Part shown: positions 1 to 12,800 of the stretch, in pieces
How positions within the stretch are numbered: position 1 is the stretch's first letter
Layout of the letters: the number at the start of each line of letters is the position of its first letter
Source: Metaphire vulgaris
Lineage: Eukaryota; Annelida; Clitellata; Crassiclitellata; Megascolecidae
Assembly (NCBI GenBank): GCA_018105865.1
Contig: CM030862.1
Coordinates: forward strand, 7,743,979 to 7,807,978
Length of the DNA: 64,000 nucleotides
Reading direction: 5' to 3'
Position numbers and translations under genes: made by a program
The notes under the pieces: generated by a model
The model's input: only the letters and a program-made list of their open reading frames with translations
The model's database searches: none
What the model was told of the DNA's origin: nothing

Positions 1-59
1 TTTAGCAAAGACAAGCAATTTTCAGAAACTTTAGTTAGTTGCATAATCAGCTAAGGGAT

Positions 60-240
60 GCTTAACCTAGAACGCCATGGTCAGATTTACGTATGTTGCA
101 ATTATAGGCCCCTTATCTTACTTGCTACTCATGCCGTAATTCTAAACGTCTTGCCGATTGTTATGCAGGTCGTAATTCTAAGCGCCTTTCTTATTGTTAC
201 GCACATCATAATTCTAGGCATGTCTTATCCAACATGTCAA
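60..240. repeat. 36-bp minisatellite, about five diverged units
   Basis: The core TAATTCTA recurs at 137, 173 and 209, exactly 36 bases apart, with weaker matches near 101 and 65. Each unit continues with a variant of a CGYCTT..ATTGTTAYGCA segment. An inverted single match (TTTAGAATTACGACATACG) lies near 1,630. No coding role is seen; the short open frame across it follows from the 36-base (multiple of 3) period. Confidence 0.6.
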
Positions 241-1699
241 CCCGCATAAGCTGTTGTATACACATCATGGTGCATTGTTGAAACAGATATGACTGACTTG
301 TTTTTTTGATTGATACATAATACCAATGTGTGCTCTCATGGACACCAAACATAGGAGTAATGCTCTTCACATATTCTATTGGTTGCATTCTGGAGGGATT
401 TCATCACAATTCTTATTCAATGTACCTACATATGTGAGATTGTGATTCAACAGCTCCTGAGCCAGGGTAAATTACGAAAACAAGGTGAAGAACAAGGCGA
501 TGTCATTTGGACCACATAGCTAAAATAGTGGCTTCTAATTCAGGCCGGGTAATTCACTCAAACAATTTCACTTTCTACAACTTCAAGGAAATAGCTAAAA
601 AAATATTAACAATGACAGAGATCGTGTCGAATTTCTCGTGAATGCGAATGACTTTATTAACCCCTTTACTGTGCATTAAAATTTTTAGACACCATCACCG
701 TGCCGAGGATTTATTTATATAGAAAAAGCGTTAATCCAAAATGGATTACTTTAATTTTCAAAATTTGCTAAATCTCAGGCAATATGAAAGCTAAGATGAG
801 GTATACACCATTGTTTAGATTTTTTATTGCTCTTCATGACCACCCATGCCCAACAAAAATATTTCGGGGTAGGGTCCACTCCACGGCCTAAAATAGCACT
901 TTCCCAAATTTTTTAAAAGCTCACCAGCCAAAATTTTCATGTGGTAACACCACTTGGGTGATCAGTAAAGTTGTAGGAGAATGTCACTGTAACAAAATAA
1001 ATCAGAACGTTTGAAAATCAGACAACATCTTATAGAAATATATTACTTCTAACCTGAACACCCATGGTCAGAACATAAGTCTTAGTGCCGAATTTAGAGA
1101 AAATTTTATAGTTTGCAGTTTGTAAATTTGCTATATCTCAGGCTATATGAAAGCCAAAAAGATTAGGTATTCACTATTGTTTAGCTTTTTATTGCTCTTT
1201 CTAACCAACCCTGCAAAACAAAAAGTATCACTTCCCCGCCATTTTTCGCAAAAGGATCTCCACTTATCTCCAGTCACTAAGGCGCTGCCACTAGTGGATC
1301 AACTATTCATAAGAGTGGGCAAAATAAATTAGATTTTTTACGAATATTTGCCAAAACTTCTTGATATATCTATTAATTTTACCGAAGGGAATAATACAGA
1401 AGCGATATTCAGAGCTTGAAAGAAATATTGCGTTACAGCCGGCTAACTGGCGGTCTGAAAAGTAGCACGCAGATATCTTTGTAGACCCCGGGAGCATAAT
1501 GGCTAATTGATTACGTATATCTTTGGGGTCCCCGGTAATGAGGTTAATATGCTTTCCTAATAAATATGCACATAATACTAACCGCAATCCCAATGGTTGC
1601 CAGCAACATGCATAATAATAACCAAGGAGTTTAGAATTACGACATACGTAACTTTAACCACGGTGTATTTGATATCCATGAGTCATGATATATGACATG
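241..1699. other. Intergenic, no gene recognised
   Basis: AT-rich sequence with only short open frames on either strand. No splice-supported exon, RNA gene or clear transposon end was found. Two similar stretches near 780 and 1,140 (both reading ..ATGAAAGCYAARA..) suggest an old local duplication. Confidence 0.5.
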
Positions 1700-2040
1700 A
1701 CATCTGACATGACATGACTAGGGTTGTCAACTTTGGATTGGGCTATTTCCGGACAAGGCGCGGATGCCAGTGGCCGTGGCGTAGCGAGGGGCAGCTGTCC
1801 CCGGACGCCAAGTCCAGGGGCGCCAAAATCGGGTTTGGGGTTAGGTTTAAGTCGTTAAATGACGACTTTTTGACGAAAGGGGCGCCAAAAGCTTAGTGAG
1901 GGGGCGCCAAAATCTATATATGGCGACCTTTTTTGCTTGCCAATGATTTTTTTAAGTAAAGCGAAGGGGCGTCAACACTCAACAGCTTGGTAAGGGGTGC
2001 AAAATACCCAAATTATGGATGACGCCCTATTTTATTTGTC
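1700..2040. repeat. Repeat with reiterated GGGGCGYCAA words
   Basis: The words GGGGCGCCAAAA and GGGGCGTCAA recur several times between about 1,818 and 1,980, beside a CAGTGGCCGTGGCGTAGCG start like the ends of hAT-type elements elsewhere in the window. The matching right end was not found. Probably a degraded nonautonomous transposon. Confidence 0.3.
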
Positions 2041-2220
2041 GAGATATTTTGTATGTAGGCTAACTGGAATGATGCTCTTTTGGAAATGAGCCACAGGGAT
2101 AATAACAATATGCAGGGCCATCTGAAGCTTAGCAGATAAAAACACAACAGTGTATATTCACTGATTTCTATCAGCAAATCATTCACATATTACATACCTC
2201 ATAAATAATTCTAACAAATA

Positions 2221-2269
2221 CTACTACTACTACTACTATTACTACTACTACTACTACTACTACTACTAA
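2221..2269. repeat. (CTA)n microsatellite at a CR1 3' end
   Basis: About 16 CTA units, one interrupted by T. It directly abuts the 3' tail of the minus-strand CR1 fragment that follows, as expected for the simple-repeat 3' end of such LINEs. Confidence 0.85.
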
Positions 2270-2400
2270 CTATAATGTGATTGAAAGTGGCTTATGAGAC
2301 TAAGTAAGTCTGTGTGAAAACCACTGTAGCAACTCTCCACATTCAATAACCGCCCAAATTGTTACATTTGTCCACAACCCTTGCACTAACATTTTTTATA
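2270..2400 (-). mobile_element. CR1-like LINE 3' end fragment
   Basis: Read on the minus strand this contains the same words as the 3' end of the larger CR1 copy at 42,061-42,865, including TGCAAGGGTTGTGGACAAA followed by a GTGGTTTTCACACAG...CCACTTT tail. It ends in a (TAG)n run. Only the last part of the element is left, with no usable coding sequence. Confidence 0.6.
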
Positions 2401-2499
2401 AAATTATGCTACTAAGCGCCTAAGAAAATCTAGCCAAAACGGCACCAACACAGGCGCTATATAAATACACGATATGTGACATCAGTCTACTGTCAAAAT

Positions 2500-3100
2500 T
2501 GACTGGTTGGATGGGGGAAGTCCACTCCAAGACCGTGGGGGACCTATGTGACCTCTATCACCGACTAAATTGGAGGACCTTCCACTCCTAAAGACGACCG
2601 GCCGGCTGGGAGTTAGGCAGAAATCAGGGTCCTACAATTTTTTTGCTTAGCTTTCTCCGCACTTTTTCTTTCTCATTTTCTCAGAGAATGCTGGACAAGG
2701 CGGCATCTTATACAAAATGGCCGTTATGATAGATGAGTTATCGCTGTGGTCCAAAGGTTTTTGCGTTCGCCGCCGTCGAGCGACGACCTCCCGGGGACGC
2801 TCAATCGACGCTCGGTAAAGGAAAGAAGACGGCGAAGATAAAAGAGAAATCTGCGAAATGAGAAACTCACCTGCACTCCTCAAAGACGATGACCGTTCAA
2901 AGACGAACGACGACGAAATGCTAATGAGGTCTACGCCTCATGAATATTCATCGTGACCTACGTCACATCGTCCGTCATTCGCCAGAATCGCCAGATGGCT
3001 CTAAAATAGGTCTACGCATTATGAATATTCGTCGAGAATGTTCATTCTTATTCATCAGATGGCTTTACACCATTGACATCTATTAATAGAAGTCAATGCT
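2500..3100. other. GC- and CpG-richer patch, possible promoter or 5' exon
   Basis: Composition rises sharply here compared with the flanks, and CpGs are frequent (for example around 2,765-2,810). On the minus strand a strong splice-donor-like site (GTGCAG/GTGAGT) sits at about 2,872. A short minus-strand open frame (2,647-2,883) shows no recognised domain. It could be the 5' exon of a gene running left out of the window, but no downstream exon was recognised between 1 and 2,500. Confidence 0.25.
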
Positions 3101-3939
3101 TTACACAGGTTGACGCGCCTTAAATCTCCAGACATATAAATTGTAACGTATTGTGATATCTAGCTAATTTTGTTAGCGCTGTCAGTAGAATGCGTACTAA
3201 AAAGCTTTTTACAACACTTTCGCCATACTCAAACCTTAGCTGTCCTGTACCAACCAGCTTTTGTACCCGCTTACATAATTGTCTGTGGCTGCTTTGTCAG
3301 GTATTAAAGAAGTCCTTGGTAGAGAACTACCCGGTACAGTTTGCCTGGGGCATAAATATAAAGGAACTTTACAAGTCATTAATTTGGTTTGATACTCAAA
3401 GTCTTTAACTATAAATTAAATAGGTTTTAACACGTGAATCGCCCAACAAAACCACTTAAACCAAAGTATTACATTGTGTATCCATTCTGGTCACCAAAGA
3501 TGCATATGCGATAAGCATGCTCCACTGATCATCATTTAACTTGCTATGTGGGCAATACATGTATTATGTCACTTTGTGGGTCAAACTTCTTGTAGTGATT
3601 ACCATGTCTATATTTTACAATAAATAATTTAATTTCAAATGTAAGAAAGTTCATTTGCAAGACTATACATCATACATACAGAGATCACAATAATTTAATT
3701 AAGAAATGACAATAATCACATAAACCAACAACTTATTAAAGATGTAAACATATTCTTTTTAGGAATATTCACAATTACATAAGCTTAAAGACCAACAATG
3801 ATCTAAAAATAATGCTTAAAGAATGGAATTTCAAAGTCATTGTGCTAATAGAAAAGCTGTAGGTTGGTTTCAAAAACAAATTACTGCAGCATCAAAGCTA
3901 AAAAATAAAATACAAATTCAGTACAGTACACATTCTGAA
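3101..3939. other. 3' flank of TTC7, no gene recognised
   Basis: AT-rich stretch downstream of the TTC7 stop codon. On the minus strand ATTAAA words near 3,695 and 3,628 could serve as poly(A) signals, so part of this is probably TTC7 3' UTR. No exon was seen. Confidence 0.4.
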
Positions 3940-4072
3940 TCAGTAGAACGTTTTCCCAACAACTGAAAATGGGAGTATTGGGTTTTTAGATTCAAGTTCC
4001 AAAGCTGTAGTCAGACATTCTGCGGCAATCTGGAAGTCGCCCAAAGACTGCAAAACTTTGCCAAAACTAAAC
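3940..4072 (-). CDS. TTC7: TTC7 exon 20, C-terminus (codons 810-853 and stop)
   Basis: Acceptor TTACAG/GTTTAG completes a tryptophan codon from exon 19. Encodes GDFQIAAECLTTALELESKN, then PILPFSVVGKTFY and a TGA stop. Vertebrate TTC7 ends in the same way (T-A-L-E-L-E-A...P-F-T-I-I-P-R). Confidence 0.94.
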
Positions 4073-6806
4073 CTGTAAAGAAACAAAAATATATACAGTG
4101 TAATGTTAAATACCTCTTTAAATTTAGTTACCATGGTTACTGCTACATTCTACAAGATAACACTGATCATGTTTACTTATTTAATGAGGTGTGGTGGAAG
4201 GGAAAAAATCAAGAGCTAAGGGTCCATCCATATAGTATGCACACACTGAGGGGGAGGGGTGCTGGATTTAGGAGCTTCTGTGTATGTACGGTGTGCAAAC
4301 AGGTGCCTTCTTTTGCCTACGTAGTATACGGATGAGTCCTATACAGAGATATAAATTCATAGACAAACTAAGAGAAGAATTGAAAGTAGATAACAAGATC
4401 AAGCTTCTAAGGATCATCATCAGAGATCGAGAAAAGTGGCAGTCCATAACCGCAAGTGCGTCGGAGCAAGGCACCTGAAGAAGAATTTATTGAGGACAAG
4501 TTAAATAGTGCAATAAACATAGCAAAAGGCCAAAGTCAAAGGTGTTGTTGACAACATTGACATGTCAGTGAGGAACAAAAGATGTCAGTCTTTAAAATTC
4601 ACTCAGGTGGTACGAAGGAGTTTGCTACCATGATGAAATTTGGCAGTAAAGGTGGCCATCTGCCAGTGGCGGCTCCAGGATTTGGCAAGTGGGGGGGGGG
4701 CTGTTGGGGTGGCAACTTCTAATCATGGGGGCCAACCATTTGTTGCTAGGTATGTAGTAATAAGTATAGGGTCCCAACAGGGGGGCCACTGGGGGCCAGG
4801 CACTCAATAGAGGGCACGGGCCCCCCCAGCCCCCTGTGGAGCTGCCACTGCCATCTGCAAGAAAATACTTTCGAAATATTGGCACATCAACAACAAGAAG
4901 TGGAAGAAATGGATGTTGAAGGTCCGCATAGGTTATGCGCACAGATCAGTATTTAGAATATGGTAAAATATCTTTTGAAAACTGGACTAGTAGAAGACAC
5001 AAGAAAACGCAACAAACCAAAAATATCAAGGTTACATAGCATCACTCTGTGGAGTGACCTTTCTGGATACAAACTTCTATGCACAGCTCAGAACAGAAAA
5101 TGTTTTACAGCCAATAACTGAACAGTGACGATGGTGTGTGTGACATGATACAACATTTGTCTTCTTGCTTGCAAAATTTGTCAACACAATAATCCTCTTA
5201 GCCATCATTCAACAACGCCAAATACACTCAATTCAATCTTCAGCCGAAATAACTCTTATACTGCTCTGAACCCGAACAGACCTTGGCACAAATGTCCTTC
5301 TCAGCATCTAGCCCAGATCCAGAAATCACTGCCACTGCCTGCATGCTTCATATCCACCATTGATCCTAATTAATCGTGGCTCTGTTCACTAGGTCTCGCC
5401 CTTTTGATTAAATGACCCGGCATGAATGACCCAACCTTTGGCTATAACTGCTTCATTTTGAGATTAAGCGCATAGGAATAAGGAGCTACTTCGGTGCTTC
5501 TTTTGAAAGCACTATAGAAGTTAACTGTGCTTAACCAACAAAGAATCTCATCCAATCATCTCTGGTTTGACCATTTGGATAGCATATCGGGATTTGGTTT
5601 GTGATCAACTGATGCCGTTATAAACTTATACATATACTGTACACTTATACTTATACATAAGTGTTTAGTTTATTATCAGTTTATTTTAATTAGTTTATTT
5701 TATTTAGTTATGTTCAGTTGATTTGTGTTATTCCTTGCTTGCACACTATTTGATGCTGTGCTTGTCACGAATAAAGATTATTATAAACTGAAGTCGCAGA
5801 GGTTGTTGATTCAACTGGAATGGATTTTTAATGGGAAGACAGTGAACGTTAAATCTACCAGTAAACTTACCAGGATTGACTGGATGTAGGATCATAGTTG
5901 ACTGCATCACGAAGCACCTTCTCAGCCAAGTGATAATTGCCCATAGTGTATAGAACAACACCCTGCACAAATGAGTGACATTGTGAAATTATTGTCAAAA
6001 ACATCAATGTAACTATCTGCTGTTCTGCTTATTGACAGCTTTTGAGTTAAATCATCTAATGCATGAAGCTCAGCTGAAGCTCACAGCATTACATTATAAT
6101 CACATCACTGTCACAGTTAGCATGGCAGCAACTTCATTCATGTGAGTTAAGCTACAATCAGATAATACTATAAATGGATATTTATAATATCCAACAATTC
6201 TGGCCCATCTACTCACAATAAACTGACTGACCCAAAATCCTTCTGGAAGCCCACAGTAAAAATCCTCAAATTTTCTTTATAACAATAATAATAATAATAA
6301 TAATAATTATTATTATTATTTAGGGCTGTGCCAAATTCTGGTTCTGGCTCCAGCAAAGCCGAATTCTGACCATTTCACAAATCTAGCTCCTGCTTCGGCC
6401 AAATTCTGGCCTAAACACGTGAATTTTCTTTACAGTTTCACCCTAAGTACTAAGTGGGGCTATAAGCTTTAACAAGCACTAATGTTAATGAGTAACTTTT
6501 CTGATCAAAATAAGCCTAGTGACAAATGCAATAATTTATTAATGGGGTTAGTGCTCAGTTGAACAGTTCAGCAGGTGCTAGGACAAATGTCTGCAGAAAA
6601 ATGTCACGGAAAAATGTCATGGGGACAACATGTCAGCGTACAAAATGTAACCCTAACTCTAACCCTAACCAGTTTTGTCCGTGACATTTTTGTCCATGGA
6701 CATTTTGTTTGGCCACGGTTGAGCATCATTTATTAGTAAATCTGGCTCTGTCCTGAATTCACTTTGTAAATCCGGCTCAGGCCTAAACTGAAATCCAGTA
6801 CAGCCC

Positions 6807-6854
<48 letters not shown>

Positions 6855-9800
6855 AATATAATAACATATGGCAGTTTCTCAGAGCATTAAACCAACATGA
6901 AGCCAAACAAATCAATTCTCCTATGTGATTAGTTTATATAATAAATAGTTTATATAATAAATTAATTAGTTCTGTGAACGACTAAATAATAAATCATAAA
7001 TAAGTTATTCAAAATTTTGCCAAGAGTACATTAAGGCAACTCTCCATATCCATCATGGCCCCTTCCCCTTGGAATAAACTAACTGACTACTTTCATCTGT
7101 TTTTCCTTTCTAACTATGAAGGGACACTAGAACTATTAAAATCACCTCTCTTCTTACTCTTGAAGCAACTCCTAATCCAGTAGAAATGTAAGGACAACCC
7201 ATATATTGAACCAGTACATTATGCCATATTTTATACAAACATACAGACTGGTTCCAGATTTGCTGAGAAACTTCACAATGACAGCATAAATGGCTCTTGA
7301 TTAGACACACCACACAAAAATACAGCTTCAGGTCAATTCCCATTATTATGGCGTAACCATTCTCAAAACACATGAGTCTACATTTGGACAGACCTCTTTT
7401 CCCACATATGGCCTGTTATTTTCTATCTTAAAATCTTATTTCTTTTATTTTATATTTATATATGATTTTACTAGCTTATTTTAGAAAGGCTACAGATGAA
7501 AGGACTCTGTGGATATGGAGATTTGCCTTAATGTACCCTTGGCAAAATTATGAATAACTTATTTAATATTACATGTAATAGATTATTTATTTAATCTGTT
7601 CAATAATTAATTTTAATAATTAATAATAACAACAATATGCAGACACATTAATGCATGATTTTTTGTGATTCAGACTCTTCAGTAAAGTTATGAAAATCAC
7701 CATTAACACCTTAAAGGAAATTACAAAGCATTCATGAAACATTTCTTAATGAGTGAGTTGATACATCATACCAAGTGGTGAAGGCTTTTCACATGAGCAG
7801 GATTAATGGCAATAGCATTTTCATATAGCTTCTTAGCTTCTTTTAAATCACCTTTTGCTTCAAAGTACCGCCCTCGCTGAAAAACATGCAAAAGCAAATA
7901 CATAAATACAACATAAATATTGAGGCGGGAAGATAGCAGAGTGGTAACAACGTTGGACGATAGAGCAGGAGGTCGTGGGTTCAACTCCCACAGGAGCCCC
8001 TACGGTCGACTCAGCCTTACTTGCCACAGAGGGCGGTTATAACATCAAAATTGAGGAGCAGTGTTCGCTGCGAAGTAGAGCGCAGGCCTAGATGTTTGGT
8101 TGGCAACCTACTCTAGGTTAATGGCGTATGATGAAAATTAAGCTGCCCACTTAGGCAGACAAGCTTATAACCTCAAAACAGGCAAATATGTTTCCAGATT
8201 TTAAAGGTAGACAATAATAAACAATGCCAGACAAATATAGGGGAAAATGAAGAAAACAGAGCAAAGCAGTTATTTATTTAAGCCGTCATGTTCTGCTACA
8301 TTTCTGCCGCATTCTTGAAATTATGACAGATTCCCAAGTCACATTTTCTCACCATGTAGGAAACAATGTGCGACATCGGACAAACATTTCCAGCCTCCTG
8401 TATGCATGCATAAGCGGAGTCAAAGAGTTCGATTTTCAAGTACAGTTCCGCTGGACACAACATACAGAACAAATGTCTTATACGAAGAACAGCTACCCTA
8501 GTAATACAAGCTGTACAGTGTACACATACTAAAAACAACTATTCTTTGACTAAGGCACTCTTTCTAATTTTATATTCAATCATGTCTGAATCTTTCTGTT
8601 CATCTTAATCAAAACAACAACAAAATTTACTTGAACCTGTAAGGCTTAAGGACAGATAAAACAGACAATTCCAAACTGCAAAACATTATGCATCGTTATC
8701 TTTTGATCTTTTAGATTCTCTGCAGAACTAAGCTACATGTATTATGGACTTATCTCAAAACATCTCAAAACAATTCATTAACATCGTGAAAATTGCTAAC
8801 CAAGAAGAAGCCATATTTGAGTCTGAAGCATCCAGGATTGCTGCGGACCGGGCTTTGGCTGAGTGCTGCTTCCAATCGAGGAAGCGACTTCAGATAACGT
8901 CTGCTCAAGTCGCGATGCGGCTATCGACTCTGCCCTGATCGACCCTACAAGCGCACAAACAGTTATTTATTCACAGCAACAACCATAGACAGCATCTCAG
9001 ATCCAATCTAAGTTCGTCATCTCAGTCATGCAATAGCCGTTCTTCTGCTTGTTGAAAACTATTGGCAAACCCAGGGTTTCAGAATAGGAGGCAGCATCAC
9101 TGCAGACATACACACAACTTGAGGGGTTTGGGATAGCATCATGAGCTCCTTTGTGGAATCTAGGGTGGAGTCCCAGTCACAGAAACTTCAGAGGTACATT
9201 ATAAACCTTGAGTCCATGACTTCTGGTTCATACTCTATACTTTAAAGACTTTAATTGCAGTTTATATTACAATAGAGCAGATAAAAGCTGTAATACAACC
9301 TTAGAATATCAATTAATTCCAAAAACATTTTGACATAACATAAAACTAGAATTCTGTGGCTCTATAACCCCCCTTATATACTTATAAAGAAAAGGCAACT
9401 TGACTTCATCAGACACATAATGAGGAAAAAGGACTGGTAAACGGTAAACCTAGTTACAAGTGGAAAGGTGGAGGGAAAAAGAGCAAGAGGAAAGCAAAGA
9501 ATGACTTTTATCAAAAGCTTGCTAAGTGACATGAAAGAAATTGCATCAGTAGTGGAGATGATACGATCTACAAACAACACGGAGGCGTGTAGGTCCATGG
9601 TCGCCAGCATAGTGATGATGATGATGAAGATGATGATGATAGTGATACAGGGCACCCAAAGAAGAAGAATAACCTCCCTAGCAGAGCTCAACACAATAAG
9701 AATTCTTTCATCACGTAAATTTTGAGCAATAAAATTTTAAAAATTTTAACAATTTAAAAAAATTATAATTACCCGGTACACTAAACAAATTTAACATATA

Positions 9801-12800
9801 ACAACACTATCAAGACTAAAAGCTTACAAAGGCACTATAATAGCATAACTAAAATATCTGTCATGTCTTTGAGGTATTCACTTAGACAATAACATAACAA
9901 ACAACTAGCAAAACAATGAAGGCAAGAAATGATATGTCAAAAAATGTTGACAATTCATTGGTACATTTTTGGTTTAATTTTAACTTAGACAAATCTAATT
10001 TTAGACTTCAACTATAAATAATATGACAATGTAATGTATCATTGAAACTTCTATTAGACACTATGACATGTAATAAGTTCTCTTGTAAAGAATAGCAACA
10101 GCCCAATGCACAATGGTTTGGCAGCTAACACTTTTTGAGGGAAGATTGCAGAGTGACTTACGTGCTGGAGCAGTAGGCTGACGATGTGGGTTCAAGTCCT
10201 GTTAGTGCCCTAGTGGCTTTTACACAGGCAGAAATGCCTCCTAAGCCACTTTAAATCACTCAAAGTTTTTTTATATAACAACAAACACACTATAATGTCT
10301 AGGTAATCCGGCCACACCATGAGAGGTTCGGCCAGAGACCTGCCATTGATAATAATGGCAAGTTTTGGATAAGCACAAAGAACTATGAAGCCTTAAAAAG
10401 AGTGGCAGAAGATAGAGAGAATTTCAAGTAAATTACTGGTACTGTCAACCCTCAGATAGAGGAAGATACATAAAGAAGAAGAATCAAACAGTGTTGTCAC
10501 TCAGCAATCTAGAAAAAATCAAGGAATCTGCTCTTTTGCAGATTCATTTAACAAAGTGATTCGCATAAATTTTATTTCAAATACAAGAAAACCCAAACCA
10601 TAAAAGTTTTAAACTGAAAATATTTCCAAGTGGCAATGAATACTCTAAGATTAATAGCATTTATGAAATCCTTAACTGGCAGCACTAAGCAGTTCATAAT
10701 CTTTTCACAATGCTGTCCACAGAATGTCAATGTGGCCATGTGACTGTGCTTGTACATACTTCTCAAACATTTCTTCCCTAACTTTCTTTGTCCCAGTGAT
10801 CATTCCATAAATTTGTAAGATGAAGTCTGCACAGCAATAGACCCAAAAATCAGTTTGGCATTGCATCAGCATGCTTTCTGTGCAAGCATCACATGATGGA
10901 CCAGCATCCAGCTTCAGTTGATGGCATTTATCAGATCAGCAAAAGTCAAGATAATTGAAGTTGGAGGATGCAAGTAACACTGAGGGCCCATCACATATAG
11001 TACGTACGCAAAAAGACATATTTTCAACCACTCGTTGCACACACCGTACATACAAAAATCTCCAAAATCCAATCCTACTCCCCCTCAGTGTGTATGTACT
11101 ATGCGGATGGACCCTAATCAAAAGATGAAGAGAAAGACAAAGAGTAACGTGTAAGAGTACAAAGAAAAAGACAAGAGTAACATTTCATGGAGCCTAATAG
11201 AAGCCAAATTACAACAATGCAGATATGGCATTAATGTCGACACATTTATACAGACATTCGAATTAATTTAGGCATCATGCTTAGCCATAAAGTCCATCAA
11301 AAAAGCATACATTATCATGCCATGACAAGAACGCAACAATCAACAAGTTCTATCCGACCATTTAAGCAACTTCAAAGGCATTACAATTGATGCTATTATC
11401 TGCCAAGCGCAAACAGCACAGTCAAGGCACAAGCAATGCTGTAATTCCCAAAAGCCATTGCATGTTATCATCTGCTCAAATGTCACAGGCAGTGGCGGCT
11501 CCACGGGGGGGTCCGTGCCCCTATTGAGTGCCTGCCCTCCCAGTGGCCCCCCAGTTGGGACCCTATACTTAATGCTACATACATTAAACAACAATGGTTG
11601 GCCCCCATGATTAGAAGTTGCCACCCCAACGCCCCCCCCACTTGCCAAATCCTAGAGCCGCCACTGGTCACAGGACAATTTTAACATTCAATTCTTTATC
11701 AAGCACCATAAAAACTCACAATTCACTCTTAAAATAGACTTATCTAAAATGCTGTTTTGTATATCAGACATTCACAGCGGAGTCAAATTAAAAAAAACAA
11801 CAGCACCAATGTCTATTTGAAATCTATACTTATTTTAAAGTCATAAAATAAATTGACCCGCAACCATAAATTCAGTTCCAGCGCCTTACCCTCCAAAGTC
11901 TTTCCTTTATCTTGAATTCAGAAGCAAAACAATATTCATTTTGGATAAAAATAAATTTGCAAGCTAGTACATGGCCCCTTAAATCCAGGACCCATGAGCA
12001 AAAATTAATCTCCACAACATAACAAAGTAAATCCAACAAACCAAAGTGGAAAAAACAATTAGTCTGTTCAGATAGTTAAAAGCTTCAAAGCTAAATCCTC
12101 CAGTTGGAAAGTTAATATCTTGAAATAAATTTAAACACAAGATGGGTAATTCGCGTACTGCAATCACATGTTACAGAGGTACACTCGCGTTAATCCCCCA
12201 CTCGTCAATCCGCCAAATTCGTTAATCGGCCAAAATTACACAGAATAAATTCAATCTCATTATAAAACTACTCATTTATCTGTCAATTCGTCAACCGCCA
12301 AAATAATTGTGATCCCAACCTAATCTGCCAACCCACTAAACTGCTGATAAAATCCGAGGTGATTCAACAGTTTTGATGAATTAACAGATTTAGCGGTCTG
12401 TTTTTACTGCATCTTGGCAATGGAAGTGGCAACTGTTCATTTGCATATGCCGTAGTCATAGTCTGTTTCGTGTTTTTTAAAACTTGTAGTCAAGTAATGT
12501 CTGCATCAATGGCTAGAAAATGCAAATGGACCGATTTAGGAATTGAACAAAATCACAAAATATGTTTGCACAAAGACAAAAATCCAGGAGCAAGTCAAAA
12601 GAAAATTGCTAGTAACTTCAACTGCATATAATGTGTAGGAAATGCACATAAAACATATTAGTTAGTTAGTTACTTAGTTATGGGCTAACTTGTATAGCGC
12701 TATTGTCATATGAGGCTAGGATCAAGAGCGCTTTACATGGTACTGAACGAGAGTCCGAACAAGTGTGTTTTAAGTCGCTTCATAAAAGTTTCTAGATTAG

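Noticed and set aside
5746..5970. Minus-strand open frame as a separate gene
   Set aside because: It is the wrong frame over TTC7 exon 19; the true frame is shown by TPR homology and phase.
6640..6675. Telomere repeat (CCCTAA words), also near 25,680 and 34,380
   Set aside because: Only two to four imperfect units at each place, inside interspersed repeats or AT-rich DNA. Not a telomere or an obvious interstitial array.
7960..8000. Functional tRNA gene at the GGGTTCAACTCCC box
   Set aside because: A- and B-boxes are present, but the acceptor-stem ends do not pair and the same sequence with a long body recurs at 15,690, so it is a SINE.
8744..8938. Plus-strand open frame over TTC7 exon 16
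   Set aside because: Shadow of the minus-strand exon, whose sequence is conserved in TTC7.
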